From: Maylandia zebra
Taxonomy: Eukaryota > Chordata > Actinopteri > Cichliformes > Cichlidae
Length of the DNA stretch: 64,000 nt
Direction: 5' to 3'
Assembly: GCF_041146795.1 (NCBI RefSeq)
Contig: NC_135179.1
Span: forward strand, 9,335,547-9,399,546
Below, one piece after another: positions 31,101 to 46,100 of the stretch (its first letter is position 1; each line of letters begins with the position of its first letter). The notes under the pieces are model-generated. The model made no database searches, was not told the DNA's origin, and saw only the letters and a program-made list of their open reading frames with translations. Position numbers and translations under genes: made by a program.

Positions 31101-34100
31101 GGATGAATTTCTCTGACCAGAGGGCCAGAGCTAATTTCTTAGCAGCCAGTCAAGTGCCTGCCTGTCCAAGCACTTGATGAGCTGAACAGCTGCTCTGTCA
31201 GTGCAGGGTGAGACAGAGAGAAGACAGCGAGTGAAGGACCGAGAGAGGAAAAAATAAAATAACAAATAAAAAGGAAAAATAGAAGGATCCTGAACTAAGA
31301 AATAAGTTGGATAGCAAATTTTACAATAATAACAGAAGCAAATATATTCTAACATAATAATAATAATAATAAAAAAAAAACAATGCCTAATATATAGGAG
31401 GAAATCATCATTCTCTTTCCTAAATTCCCACATGTCTGCATATTATGTGTATCTGTACACATATAAAACAGTTTTGTCATTACTAATTACTTTGAACTGA
31501 CAGTTGGTCACACAGATTTTGGTGATCTAGGAAGCACTTATATACACGTCCCACCTAAAATGTTTTTGGCTGAAACAAGCAGTAGCTAGCTAGCTGTACT
31601 CAATCATTGCTATATCACTGATGTATGCATATGGTCAGATCTAGAACAGGCCTTAAATGTGGGAGGTCACCCAAGTTTAATTTTGGCTCATGTCTGTGTA
31701 ACCATGACACAAATGGAGCCATCGGAGCAATAGGAGAAACACATCCGGGTATTGCATTCTCAATTTGGCATTTCTTGTCAGTGTTTGTATTTGATGCCTA
31801 AGTAACGCATTTAAAAACAAACAGCAAATAGGATTGATAACATTTAAAGAGAAGGTGAAAGACAATTAGACAGTGGTGACCAGGAAAAATGTAGCTAAAG
31901 AGAGACAAAGACAAGGACAGGGAAGCTGTTAATATCCTGGACTGAATACAGAGTTCCTTTATGGGTTCATTACAGGGTCATGCATCAGCCAAAATTCATC
32001 TCCCTCATTATGGTGGTATAATCCTGGGGAAGGAATGGCTGGAAGGCCCGGCAGGCCAAGGTCCCGTTCCCCACAATGTTACAGTAGGACAGTCTAAGTA
32101 TGGAAAAGCCACAGTCCACACGCACTGTGGCATTAAAAATATAAAAAATATTCAAAATGTCATTTTGAATATTTTTATGCGTATGTTTGTCATGGTAAGC
32201 ATGCTATGCAAATATAATTATAATAAAATAGCAAATTAACTTTAAAACAAATTAACTCATAATTTGCAACTTAAACATAAAGCAAGCAAATCGTCTGTTT
32301 TTGCAAAGTCATCCCCAGCTGCAATACTTGCAAATTAATAAAATCCCTGTGCATGTTCCTTGAATATGAAAAAACCTGCAGAAAAACTACTACTACTAAA
32401 ATTCCTGCCCTTCCTATATCTCTCCATCCCATCTCTGCTTCACCTGGTTTGATCAAGATTATAACATACAATAATAGTTGTGGAGAAGAAGTTTATTTTA
32501 ATCCAATTCTGCCTCATACAAGACTTTTTTTACACTGTGACACCAAAACTCACAACAGCCTCGGTAATCCTGATGCAAAAATGATTGTTCTTGTCTGAAG
32601 GTCAATCTAAACAGCAGTACCCCTAAACTACGAGGGACCTGTCACAGTCTCAGCACTCATTAAACACATCCAGCAGCGCACCCTTTTAGCAGGTGTAAAA
32701 ATGTGCAGTTTGCACCAAAGAGAGCTGGTGAGAAATCTGCATCTCTGAGGACTTTTCAACAACACAAAGCAGTATGAGCTTGTGTGGATGTGCATCATCA
32801 GGTAGGGAAGGTGAAGGAGGCCAGCAAAGAAGAAATGTGAGTCATATCTTCAGCTCTCCTCCTCCTCTTGAGCTCATAAACCTGAATATGTCTGTCTACC
32901 AGGCAGACATCTTGTAGATGTAAAAAGAGCATAAGAGACTGATTTCAAGACAATGTCTTCACCATTTCAGCACTTATGCATGATAAATCACAAAAAGCAG
33001 CTAAGATATGATGTAGTTAAAATAATACTGTAAGAGATTTTTAATTATAAAGATTTTTAACCCAAAGGAACCCAGAGGAAGTCAGATCAGCAGAAACACC
33101 AGACATTCAATGAATGGCATTTTATCAGAGGACATTCAAATTCTGTAAACTGGATGTTAAACCCAATTTGTAGTACTGATTTTTACCCTTTACACCAAAT
33201 GAACACTGTCTCCTTACTGGAGAGTCATCAAAATATTGGTTATTTACTAGTCATGTCAAAAAGCCCAGAAAACGTATCAAAATAAGTATTTTCTTTTTAC
33301 GTTTTTTTAGTAAACTAAGTTTTGTACAATTAGATCAAGCAAAGATTTAAGCTACTTACAGTGTGAGCACATCTCCAGGGGGTAACTGGCTTCATTTCCC
33401 TGAAGAAAGAAGAAAGGCAGAACGTTCAGTTTAGGTTGTAATAAAATATCACAAAAGCACAAATATTTTAAATTATGTGCAATAACAGTAACAAGTTCAC
33501 TCATATCAGTTAAATGTATTTAAAGACCCCAGACTGCAGCAGTTTCTGAGATGGCCAATAGGATCCAGTCAATCTGCACAGTCTAATTCTGAACTTCTTC
33601 TTTTTTTATTTATTAATAAGAGTATGAAAACTCTTCAGCATATGTGTACTAATTAAAAGTTAGCGCAGCACAGACATGTACAAATACTTTTCTACAAAAC
33701 AGACTGCTTCCTTGTTGATCAAACAAACAATGTCACCTACGAGGAAAGACAACACACAATAAGGCCACGTGATTTTTGTTAGGTACAGGATTCATTTTCA
33801 TACCACATTTTATCAGTGACAGTAATAGTGCGGCCAACAGGACATTATTATGCGTTTATATTTGATTTGTGTATTTAATCTAACACAAAGAATTCCAGGA
33901 ATTCCAGAAAAAAGAAAAAGAAAAAAAGAGATGGAAGCGTAACCGATCTTGCCAGCTCATCTTGCCAAGATCCAGAATCAAGACTGAAAATGAATGGCTT
34001 TATTGTTAAATTCAAAGTAATGGATTGGAACCATAGACACTGTAAACGATGTCCTGTAGCCTCTATATTTGAAAAGTGAAGTCAACTCAAAATTTGCTTA

Positions 34101-37100
34101 AGCTTACAGTCTTTTTTTGAAGAGCAGCAGGAGGCCACGGCACTGGCAAAATCCCTTCTCGTTGTACATTAGTCCATAAACATAACATTCCTCAGCTGTT
34201 TAAAACATGAAGTTAATTTAGTAAATTATAGTCAGTGCTATTAGACCCAGAGTCAACAACAACAACAACAACAATCTTTATTTATAGAGCACATTTAAAA
34301 GCCTTGGGCATACCAAAGTGCTTTACATAAAACAATAAAAGGTTCAAACATTGATAACGGATAAAAAAATAAAAAATAACGAGTTATGTTCATAGATAAA
34401 AGCTACCAATAAGAATGACTACAGCACATGGGTAATAGCAAGATAAAAGCTGTACCACCATAATAAAAGACACCAATAGAAAGATAGGAGGGAATTAATA
34501 CAAGAGGTCAATAGGTCACAGCAACCAAACAAACAAACAAACAAACCAGCAATTAAAAGGTGGAGAAGGCAAGTTTAAAAAGATATGTTTTAAGCTGTGA
34601 TTTAAAAGAATGAATAGAATCAGATGCCCGGATGCCAATCGGGAGATTGTTCCACAGCACAGGCGCAACAAGAGCAAACGATCGATCACCTCTAGTCTTA
34701 AGTCGAGATCTGGGCTGAGCCAGCAGTAACTGTGACGATGACCTTAAAGCCCTAGCAGGAGCATAAGGGTTTAAAAGGTCCTTAAGGTAGCTGGGTGCAG
34801 TGTTGTTAGTAATTTTAAAAGTAAACAACAAAATTTTAAATTGAATACGATATTTGACAGGCAACCAGTGCAGATCGGCAAGGACAGGAGTAATGTGGGC
34901 AAACTTGCTGGTTTTGGTTAGAATGCGAGCTGCAGCATTCTGAACTGTCTGTAATCTCTGTAAAAGGGAAGAGTGGAGACCACAATAAAGTGAATTACAA
35001 TAGTCTAGCCTCGACGTTACAAAGGCGTGGATGAGCTTTTCGAGATCTTTATGCGGGATATAGCGCCTAGCCTTAGAGATAAGACGAAGCTGGTAAAAAC
35101 TAGATCTGACAACAGCAGACACTTGTTTGTCAAGTGAAAAGTAGCTGTCAAATAAGACACCCAGATTCCTGACAGTATCAGAGAGAGAACAACTAAGAAA
35201 ACCAAAGGCATCCCGGAGTTTGGCACGAAGGGCATTACTACCAAAAATCATAATCTCGGTTTTCTTCTCATTAAGGATAAGAGAATTCGACAACAACCAC
35301 TTCTTGGCCTCAGACATGCATTCTCGGAGGCTATTCAGAGACAGAGCAAGATCGTCGTTTAGCTCAAAATAGAGCTGGATATCATCTGCATAATAGTGAT
35401 AAGCAATATGGTATTTCTCAAAGATGGCACTTAAAGGAAGCAAGTATAATGAGAAAAGGGTAGGGCCCAGCACAGATCCCTGGGGGACACCACAGCAAAC
35501 AGGTACAGCCGAGGAAGAGGATGTAGCCAGATGTACCGTAGAGAGCCGATTGGAGAGATAGGATTTAAACCAATCCAGGGCAGCGCCCTTGATGCCTACA
35601 GTGTGCTCAAGTCTCGCTAATAAGATATTATGGTCAACCATGTCAAATGCCGATGATAGATCCAAAAGCACTAAGACTGAGGGGCGTCCATTGTCACACA
35701 GAAGTGTTATGGGGGTTCATATGAAGGGGGTGAAATAGTTTAGAGCCTAAAGTCAGAGTTTTCAGTGTTTTCAGTGTCACAAAGAAGAGCTCCGCTTCAC
35801 CTGGTCATTAGCAGCACAATTATTTTAGTGAGACAGATCCTCAGCAGAGGGAACAGGCTTTATATATTTGAACTTCTTCAAATGTGGTTCAAATATATAA
35901 AACCAAATGAAGGGGTGCAATAAAGCTACCTAAGATCACATCGCTATATACAAATGTCTTCAATGCAAACTTTGTGTGTCACTGTACCAAAGGAACTTAT
36001 GGATGATACAGAAAATGAATAAATATCTTCTACATGTTTTGCATTACAGCTGAAAAGAAAAAAAAATGAACATTTATTACCAGAGAATAATGAAAATAGA
36101 TTTGGCCAAGAAAGCCTGTGTTAACAAGTTGAGACACACTCTCGTGATACCCGTGATCTTTAACTGTTGTTTAAGATTTTGCTTACCAGATAATGCAAAG
36201 AAAGGCATTTCAAACAGTACACCAAAGGCCATGTAAAGTTTTTTGTACACAAATTGCAATCTTTACTATTCTACATTATAGCAAAAACACGACTTAGCAC
36301 TGAATTTGTAATGTTTAACTGAAGCCCCAAAAAATTATTAAAAAACAAAAAACAAAAACAAAGTCATGAATCACGCACTGCATTAAATATTCAAAAGAAC
36401 AATGCCATCCAGAAAACCCCGCAGTCCCTGGCTCTTCTGCATGGCAGTGTGTGGCATTGGCTGCAGCCACATGCGCATCCCATCTTATCCAACAGTGAAG
36501 TGTCGACTCAGCCCAAATATGATTTCTGGCAGAGAGAACAAATGAGGAGTCTCTGAAGCAGAGAGGTAAGGTTAATCAGTTGGGAACATGCAGCTGACAG
36601 CTACACGGCCCACGTTGCCACAAATGTCCTACAGTTCCATCAAAGAAGGCCAAACTCGACCTACAACGCTATGTGATCTTTCTTTTCTGATGGTACCACT
36701 CAGTCAGAATCTTTCAAATTCCATGAATAGCAGTAAAAAAATAAATAAAAATAATTCAGTGAGTGGTGGTCCATGTCCTTTCCACTAAAGTCTGACAAAA
36801 AAAGAGCAGTAGGGACACTTTCCAGGCAGACCCCACCTCGCCTGTAAAGTGGATGAGAGCAGGTGGCACCAACAGGGGGTGGAGACAAAGAGCTGCAGTA
36901 AAGTCGGACTGTTTCCATCAGCTTTTTGTTTCTACAGGAAGTCAAAGAAACACTTCTTTCCTGTGAGATCTGATCCCAACTTAATAAGATTGCCAACAAT
37001 ATAAATGCAAATGCGGTCTCAAACAGTTGAAATTATGAATTTTTATTATGGGTAGTCTAGTCAAATGCAAACTAGATCACTACATAAAAAAAATCTAATA

Positions 37101-40100
37101 ATATCTGAAACAATTCAATATTCAATGCCATTTCTGATAGCCAGGACAAAAGTACTGCCACAGCACAGAGGGCGGAAATTTCTAAGTGTTAAAAGATGAA
37201 CAGAACTAGGCTATATTATGACTTAACAATAAAAAGACAACACTGTGAGTGTGGGGAGGCTGGCCTGTATGGGCACTAAGGTGGTAGTATTAACCCACAA
37301 CTAGTGTATCAACGCTGTATAAGGTGACCATTAGAACCATTTCATATTCAACATATTAGATTAAAATAAATTTGATTAAAAAAGATTAAAATAAAATACA
37401 GTAGATTCTTTTTAATTCCTATTTCAGAAAATTGTAATGTCTGAATTTGATCTTAGGTACAGAAAAAAAAGCAGTTGTATGAATGTATGTGTGATTGGGT
37501 GAATTTTTCTTTTTAAAAAAAGTCCATTTACTATCTTACCATCAGGCAGGAACTGGGCAACATCTATCGTGCCTCGGGACCTTGCAGTCAGTAGAGAACT
37601 GTGGCACCTGGCTCTAAAAACTGCAGTTGCCTTGATCTTGTGATGTTATCATCGCCTGTTTCAATGACGCAAGGATGTTTTCCAATAATCTCAGACAGAA
37701 ATCTAACTACGGCGCACTGTGTGGTAACTGTCAGTGATTCAGCACAAGACACTGACACTGGTAAATGTAATGTAAATGAACTGCCGAAAAGAATCCTACC
37801 GTTTTTGATCTTGAGGATACATAGGCATTATTTTTACATCTGACAGCAAAACAGAGCTTTAACTATGCTGAAGCATGAATGTATATTAGATCTCACAATT
37901 GGTTGCCAGGACAAATATTAAAGTAGTACTCATATTATTAGCACTACTCATAATTTACTCACATTATTCATATTGATTAGAGAGGAAAAAAACAACAACA
38001 CACAAACTAGAGCCAGTTATGTCATACACCAGGTTGTTGTTGTGCTGCTGTGTAACAGCAGACTTACCTCACAGAAGTTGAGGTATTTTAAGAGCAGTGA
38101 GGAGAAAGAGGTGACACAGGATTAGCCAGGAGAACGCCTTAGCATTTGACACCCTATCAGAGTGGAGTCAGTTATGATTAGAGGTTGACATGGTTTTTCT
38201 CTCTGGAACAAGTTGGCAATGGCTGGGTGCTGCCAGTTTAAGGGATTGAATTCCAATGCGTAGCGCATGACTCCACCATTACTGAGGTTGGGTGTCCCAT
38301 TGCCTGTGTGGCTCTGTAATAGTGACAATGTGATACTTTATTGATCCTGTAGGGAAAAGTCCTTTTGTTTGCTCCCCTATATAGCGCTCACTCAGCTACA
38401 GAATAGCATAGCTTTACAGAAATGTGATGACTTGCTTAAAAATTTCAACAGCATTTGAAACTGAAGGCCTTGAGCAAATGTCTTCGAGTTCAAGGACAGG
38501 TTCTCAGTGCTTCCTCTACCTGCCATGAGACTTAACAAACAGCTATGACAAAACTAAAGATGATCCAGGTTAAACAGAACAGGTCACTTTTTTGTTCATG
38601 GCTTTTAAATCTTGTAAATCTTTTAGAGCCAAATGGACCAAAACGGATTAACAGATAACATTTTTATGTCATTTTTGACATTTAGGAAGCCTCTCTAAAA
38701 CAAAACAAATAATGAAAAAAGCAGACTTTGTAATAACTACCTCAACAAAATGGTGTGCAAATGTTTGAGGAGCATACTTCTAACTACATCCCTAACAGCC
38801 ACTCTCAGTTCAGTGTTAGCTATAGGGTCTCTGGAGGTAAATAGACTTACTGCAAAGAAGATTTGGTTTTGAGGATTACAGGTTTACTTACTAAGGCCTA
38901 CCTCCTGGGGTCAGGAGTAACTCTTGTCATGTCTTCTGTAATAAACCACTTTGGCAGCTCTTGTTCAGCCATAAATACTCATGATGGATACCAGATGGAT
39001 GAATATAAAAAAAAAAAAATCAGAAAAGGGGAGGGTGATACGTGAAATGAAAAAGCATCTTACATACACAGACCAGAACACAGGCACAAGAGAAAGACTA
39101 GTGTTGGCTCATTTATAATGCATGATTCATTCAGAATCAATTAGGCCTCAGCGCACAAAACACATTCTGTATAATGAAGAGCTTGGCATCACGGCCGGTT
39201 GAGTCGCAAAGAAATGACCGGCACAAGAATCTGGCCAATTACAGACCCACAGGGCCCAGTAATAACATCAGTGAGTGACGAATTCAATACATGGGCCTAA
39301 AGACTTGGAGGACTTTTTTCAGGCTTTGGCAAGATGTGAGAATATATTCTCATAACAAATTGAAACAATAAGAAGGTGCATAGTGAGCGAGAAACTGCAT
39401 TTCTAATTTACTCTAAAAGGCAGAAAACTTAGTCATATGAAGTCATAAACAGGTGAACAGTACAGCAGAGGTTCCAATGTTTTATTTACTATTGGCCACC
39501 CTCCCTCTATAGATATAAGATCTAAAAATATTTTTTTTTCATTGCTAAATAAAGGATGAATTTTTTGTGTGTGTGCACAGAGCAGAGGAGAAACAGGTGA
39601 AGATAATGTTAATGGAGCTGATGACAATTTGTAACTTAAAGTGCAATAAAAGCCAGCCAAGAAATTTAAAAGCAAAAAATGGACCGATGCTGCCCCCCAA
39701 AAATCTATGAAATTGAGCCTTGAAAACAGAAGGTGAGGGTGGGCCACAATAAGACAGTCACAAAACTAAAACTGTATGCAGATTTCCACATAGAACCATC
39801 TGCAATAAGCCTTTGTGAGGGTTGGGATTTCAAACCTTCTGTCAAAAGGACAGCAGCAGCATGAGGCTGTGACACTAGTCATTCACTTCCCTGCTCAAAT
39901 GATTGAAAAATAATACTTCTGACAAGAAATCAGTTCCTCGTTTTACATAAATAACAATAAAACAAAATGATATCATTGATACGAAAAACTTTCACATTTT
40001 TCTACTGTGATTAAATCAGAGTTGTAACACTCACGTACACACTTGCACTGAAGTGCCCTGAGTGCAGCGAGCGCAATGTAGAACATGCTGGAATGAAGCG

Positions 40101-43100
40101 ATGACTTGCATAAATCCTAAAAATTAATCAACACTGCAGTGTGTGCTCTAGGCAAATTAGCATAGCGTAGAAAATGCAGGAACAAAGCAGAGGCACACAT
40201 CACTCGCTGAATCCTAACGGTGGTGCATGAGATATTGTGCATAACACCACAAACGTTAGACTAAGAGACAAACTGGACCAATCGATACTTCTTGCCTAGG
40301 TTGTTTTTAATTTAGATGAAAACATTATCACTCTTAGTTATACATTCATAATGCATAACACTGAAACAGTACAAGCGAAAGACAGTCAATAGTATGCATT
40401 AATAATCAGTTATTGCTCGTTAAAGTAACTCCAAATGCAAGAAAAAAAAATCTGAAAATCCTACTGAATACAAGACAATATATGTGAGCTTCTTTCTCTG
40501 GCTTCTTACGATTCCTTAGGGTAAACTGCACCCTCTCCCTGCTGATGACACTTTCAGCAGATAATGTAATCAGAATTGCTTTGAGTCTTTGGCTTGGCCA
40601 CCAATGTGAGTCTGAAATCACAGCAGCTATTATCACATTTCAAGTCAACACAAAGGCTGCCCTGAAAATGAATGCTTTCAAGTATTAAAGATCCCCGATT
40701 TGGCTTTAATTCTCTGCTTTGAGTATTTATGTATTAGACCTTCGTGGCTAAGGATGAAATCTGGACTGACACTCTACCTAGTGCCCATTTCTTTCCCTTT
40801 AATTATCGTTAGCTTGCAGGCTACATGTGTATGAGGCAATCCGTTTGCCCAGTACTTAAAGGAAACCCCTTTTTTTCTTTAAATTAACACACCTGCGGTT
40901 ATGGTTAGGGTAAAGGTTAAGTTTAGCAACACCAATGAGTAAGAAGTTATGTCACCAAGACATAGCCACTAAAGCGTATGCAGACATGGGTGATTAACTA
41001 TGTATTAATAGACCTCTCTGCATTGAATCATATCTGTTATTAACCTCTGTCTCTCTTCCACAGCATGTCTTTTATCCTGTCTTCCTTCTCTCACCCCAAC
41101 CGGTCGGAGCAGATGGCCGCCCCTCCCTGAGCCTGGTTCTGCCGGAGGTTTCTTCCTGTTAAAAGGGAGTTTTTCCTTCCCACTGTCGCCAAAGTGCTTG
41201 CTCATAGGGGGTCATATGATTGTTGAGTTTTTCTCTGTATCTATGAAGCGCCTTGAGGCGACTTTTGTTGTGATTTGGCGCTATATAAATAAAATTGAAT
41301 TGAATTAACTAACAAAGTTTCAGTGTAAGAAGTAGTATACCATGATTGCCGCCCTACAAGAAAAACAATAGAGGTCCAGTTCATGCAACGTTACAATGGT
41401 CCCCACCCGCGACTGTTCTCTAACACCTTCTCTTTGTTATGGAGCTTAAAGGTCTCAGTACGTTAGGAGTGGGGATGTTGGCTAGATAAAAATATGCAAC
41501 TGATGTTGTCTTTAAGATCTATGGGAACTTGTGAGAAGCAAAATTACTGTTCACAAAACCAGAACGCTCAAAAGCAAAGAACTGCTATGTGCACTGTGTG
41601 GATGTGGACACAGGGAATCAATTAAAACAGCATTCCATGTAAAGGCATCTGTGTGTGTATGGTTTGGTGTGTCTGAATTACGTTTCCACACAATTTAAGT
41701 TACTGATCCATTAATCTTGAGGTGGAAAAAGTGTGTTGTGTGTGTGCAGAGCTGTCAGTTTATTTGTTGCGCATTTTCTTTCTGCTCTGCTTATTTGGTT
41801 AGTTCAGGGATCACAAGACTCCCCTCCTCCGCACAAATGTGTCTGTAAGTATGAAGCTTACCATATAGCCGAGCTTTGTGATAAACATTACCAAGTCTCA
41901 CAGCAGAGAGCAGAGCTGAGCTGAGCTGTGCTTTCAGACTGCTTTTTAAATAGACTTCTAACCCTTATTTTTTTAGCCTAACTTTGTACAGCAGGCAAAA
42001 TCCAGGCTAATAACCAACTGACTGAGAATGATCTCTTAAGAAGAAAAGAAAAACACCCAAAAAACAAAGAAACAAAAAAGAGGCTCAGTTACATAGACCA
42101 GAATTAAAATAAACCATTGCTAGTTTGAATCCATTTGTCTGTTTGAAGAGGCACTCAATTATTCTTCTGCTCATCTCCATCATCTCTCACCTTTGTAATC
42201 GTGTTTTGCAATATTGTCTTGGTTGCCGTGTTTGCATCTATCCTTGCTTTTATGAGAATGTGTGTGTGTGTTTCTCCATGGATGCGTGTGGCTGTCTGCA
42301 AATGTGGTGAGGATCTGTACAAGATTTAGGAGTCAAGTGCAAATATGAAAATAATTACCACAATCTCAGCAGCCTGAAGGAACTCCAGCAGGGCTAATCC
42401 TCTCAGCCATTTCTATCCTTGGTTTGGGCCTGTCTTCTGAGGGTTTTGAAAGCCTCATAATTCTATGTAAACTAACAATGCCTAAATCTTCTTATGAATT
42501 AACACAGTGGAGATAAAACTACACTGTATTTGCCAAATACTGAAAAACATCTTTCTTTCTTATTTATATTTATTTTTGTAAATCAAGGTGTCAAATAGAT
42601 GACAAAGCATGGCATGATTAAGGCTAGCTCTGCAATTAGTCAAGAACATCACATCACGCAAAAGTATAATACCTACCAGATAACGGAAAAGTTGCTACCA
42701 TATAATCGTGAGAGTTATCAGTTTTTTTCATTTGCTCATCACGCCCCATGTACAGACAAAATGCCACACTCTTGGGTTCAAAGCCATAGTGCATACAGTT
42801 GATGGGTGACAGGTGGCTACATATATTTTTCATTTACCGTCTGACCTGCCTGGAGTTTCACATAACAAAGCATGTAGTATTAAATGAGATGCAAGGTTAT
42901 TTCTGGCTACACTGAAGTATGATTCATATATTCTTAGAATTGCTACTGAATGAATAATTTCAAAATCTTAAAAACGTAGCATTTTAGTTTAAACTAACAA
43001 ATACTACTTCTGTGAGGATTCATTCAGGAGGCAACTCTAGCCTCAACGGTAGCCTCAGCAGGAGTATCAATGCAAGTAAGTTACAAGACCTAAAAGCAAA

Positions 43101-46100
43101 TGATGTTCCTTTTTTATATATTGCAGCAGTTTATTAAGGATTTCAATCATTTTTCTCCATCACATTCGTGAAGAGTAGGTATTGGGGTTAGGCAACCAAA
43201 ATCATCATTTCAGCCAGCAACAGGAGATTACATTAATGCGCTAAACCTATGGACCACTGCAGGTAAATTGTTTCAGGGCAGATAAAATGCTGAAGACAGT
43301 AGCTATTAGTTAATGAAGCCCCATACTGTTGGTTCCATTATTACCACTGACAGTGTGCAAAATATGCTTTTAGAGGTTAATTAAATGTAGTACTTTTGAT
43401 GCCTTGAATGCTGATGAGGTAAATGTGATTTAAAAATCATCCCCAAAGCCATCAATCAGCTATAGATTCTTGCCAAGAGTAAAGTTATCATACTGACCAC
43501 CCTCTGTAAGTCAACAAAAAAAAAAATCTGACCTTTAAGCTCTATTGAACTGTTTCTAGTACCACAAATCCACTGAGCATCAAGTTCCTACCAATGGTTA
43601 TAGAGGTAAGTTCTGAATGATAATAAACTTTTCTTTTCACTGTGCACATAGATTTCCAAACAAATAGGTGTTTATTGAAGAAACTGACTAGTTTAGCTTA
43701 TGCTAGTGACTGCTGGCTCCAGTGCAAGCCATGGATTCTGCAGAGATGCAATGGCCAGTGAGGAGAATAAATCCAGATTGAGTGGGCTGGTTGGAAGTGC
43801 TGTGTGGATCACGTAGTGTTGATCATCACTTCTGTTGGTGGTTCACTGTGGCTTTTATCTCTTTTACATTAGCTACAGCTCAATCCTTATGTGGGTGGCG
43901 CTTGATTGCTAGGCAGCATATGGTCCCCTTAGCATCAGATCATTCCACTACATGCTTAAGCAACTGCGCGTCCCTGCCCCCAACCTCTCCTTGCGGCTGA
44001 GAAGAATACATCTGACAAGCCATAGGTTGCCACAGTGCCTGCAGGACGTGCATGTCCTGACAATCCACGGTCTGATAGTTGAGATTGCTGCAGGGCAAAT
44101 CTAACAAGGTAAGCATACACAGGAAAAAATGTTTCCTCTGACAAAGTAAAGAACCCCCCAGTTACTGCTGCCCCCAAGTAATGAGATGCTGCTCTTAATA
44201 GCTGGTTTTTGTGTGTGATTTATGAATTCCTTTCTATTTACAGATGCAAATTTTCTGCGCTAATTTATGCAGAATTAAAGTCAGGGATGATGTAGGCCCC
44301 TTAGAGTTGTTTAGCAATTGTATGAGTAACACTCACTTCTAATAACCCAGTTTCCAAATATCCTCTTTGCAATAATGCAAACATGTTCCTAGGCCCGGGC
44401 TGGTGAAGTGTCAGATCAGGAAATTTCATTTATTTCTTTACAATAAAAAAAGAAACAGCAATAACTCTACCAACAGACTGGACAACAGTTCCTTTTATGT
44501 ACTTGCAAGCAAGGGACTCAAACCACCGCAATCACACCTCTTGTGTTTTCAATGAGAAGAAGAACGAGCAGCAAAACCAGTGAATGAGATGTCTACATAC
44601 GCACAATGTTGTTTTTGTGGTTCGTTACCTAGACCGCAGCACTACAAATAAAAAACACAAAATAAAAAATTTTGCTGAATAAACATTTTACAAATATCCA
44701 TGGGCATGATATACACCAGGTGTTTACAATCTTCTTTTTTTTTTTTTTTTTTAAATACTGTTGCGGTCATACAGTCAGGATTATTATAAATGCATGCTTA
44801 ATTAAACTAAACATGTGCAACACGGTCATATTCAAACCAAAGCTTCTGCATGCAAATGCAATCTATAAACAGCGACTGCTGTTTACAATGATGTGTATAA
44901 ATGCAGAGTCTCAACATGACAACATGAAAATTGCAGACAAAATGAGAGCAGGAATGACTTCATTGGCTTATACACCGCTCTGAATTCACAGTCATACCAA
45001 ATCTCTGCTTTTTTCCCTCTTTTTTAAATTACATTAGACACTGGCATCAACATGGTCACAAAGTTTTACTTGGTCACAATAATCCCACCTCTAGTGTTTG
45101 ACACGAGTAGTTCTCAGTTGTAAAGCTGCAAAAGTGTTGATACCGCCTTGACAAAGTTCTAATGGCGAGATCCTGCTGTCATTATGTGACAAATTGCTTC
45201 GAGATTAAGCACTGGCTCCGGACCAACCCTCATACCGCCTTAGTGAAAAGAGATTGTAGAATTGGTGATTTTACATCAGCTAGAATATACAGAAGTGAGG
45301 TTTTGCTTCTCTAATCTTGATTATCAGGAAGAATATGCACCTGGTGAGTACATACTACGTCAAGTAGCAATGCAGTGGCAAATGGGAATGTACTTACACA
45401 ATAGCCTTCCCAAGATTGAATTTTCTAAGTCAATATGCATAACACAGATTAAAGAAGGGGGGGAAAAAAGGTCTAATAATAGCCAAGTCATGACAAACTA
45501 TCTGACTTTGGTTAACATTTTATAGAAGAAAAAGATAAAGAAAATGTTAACACTGTTTCTAATAACCGTTTACTTTTTAGATGTCATAAGTGTTAGCATG
45601 AACTAACATGTTAGCATGTTGTTAGTATAACCCAATTAAGAATTAATATTTTAATTTTTCCTTTTCCAGGCAACAAGAAAACAGGAAATTCTCCCTCCCT
45701 AGACAGATTATAAATAAGACCAATAGCTAGTGTTGATGTGGTTGATACTGCTTATTTTATATCATGGGTGAACTGTCAATAAATACGGTCTGCAGTCATT
45801 CTGTAGTGTACATGAGGCTTTTGGGACAACATTTGGGTTAGAGGTTATATATGGGGCTTAGCCTTGAATATGCAAAGGTCAGCCTATTTAATGACCAATC
45901 ACTGCTCTTTATTCCTGGTACTTACCTCAACCTGAAGACGACGAAGCATTTTCAGTTATTGTCCCCAATCTGGATTTTTCAAAGCCATCGAAGGACCCAC
46001 CTTCATCCCCCTTAGCCTCCTCTTTCCCTATATCAGCCTATGCTTACACAATTTATTTACTTATGTACTACTACTACTACTAATTAACTACTTCTCTTAT

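Larger units (their letters stand above)
22778..33359 (-). other. ppp3r1 intron 2 (10.6 kb)
   Basis: Mostly AT-rich unique-looking DNA. It contains a Tc1 C-terminal fragment (26295-26400), a poly-A run (about 25645-25667), CA-rich tracts near 28040-28165, TG-rich tracts near 30350-30370 and a perfect hairpin at 32144-32176. No coding exon of another gene or RNA gene is supported. Enhancers cannot be judged without alignment. Confidence 0.5.
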
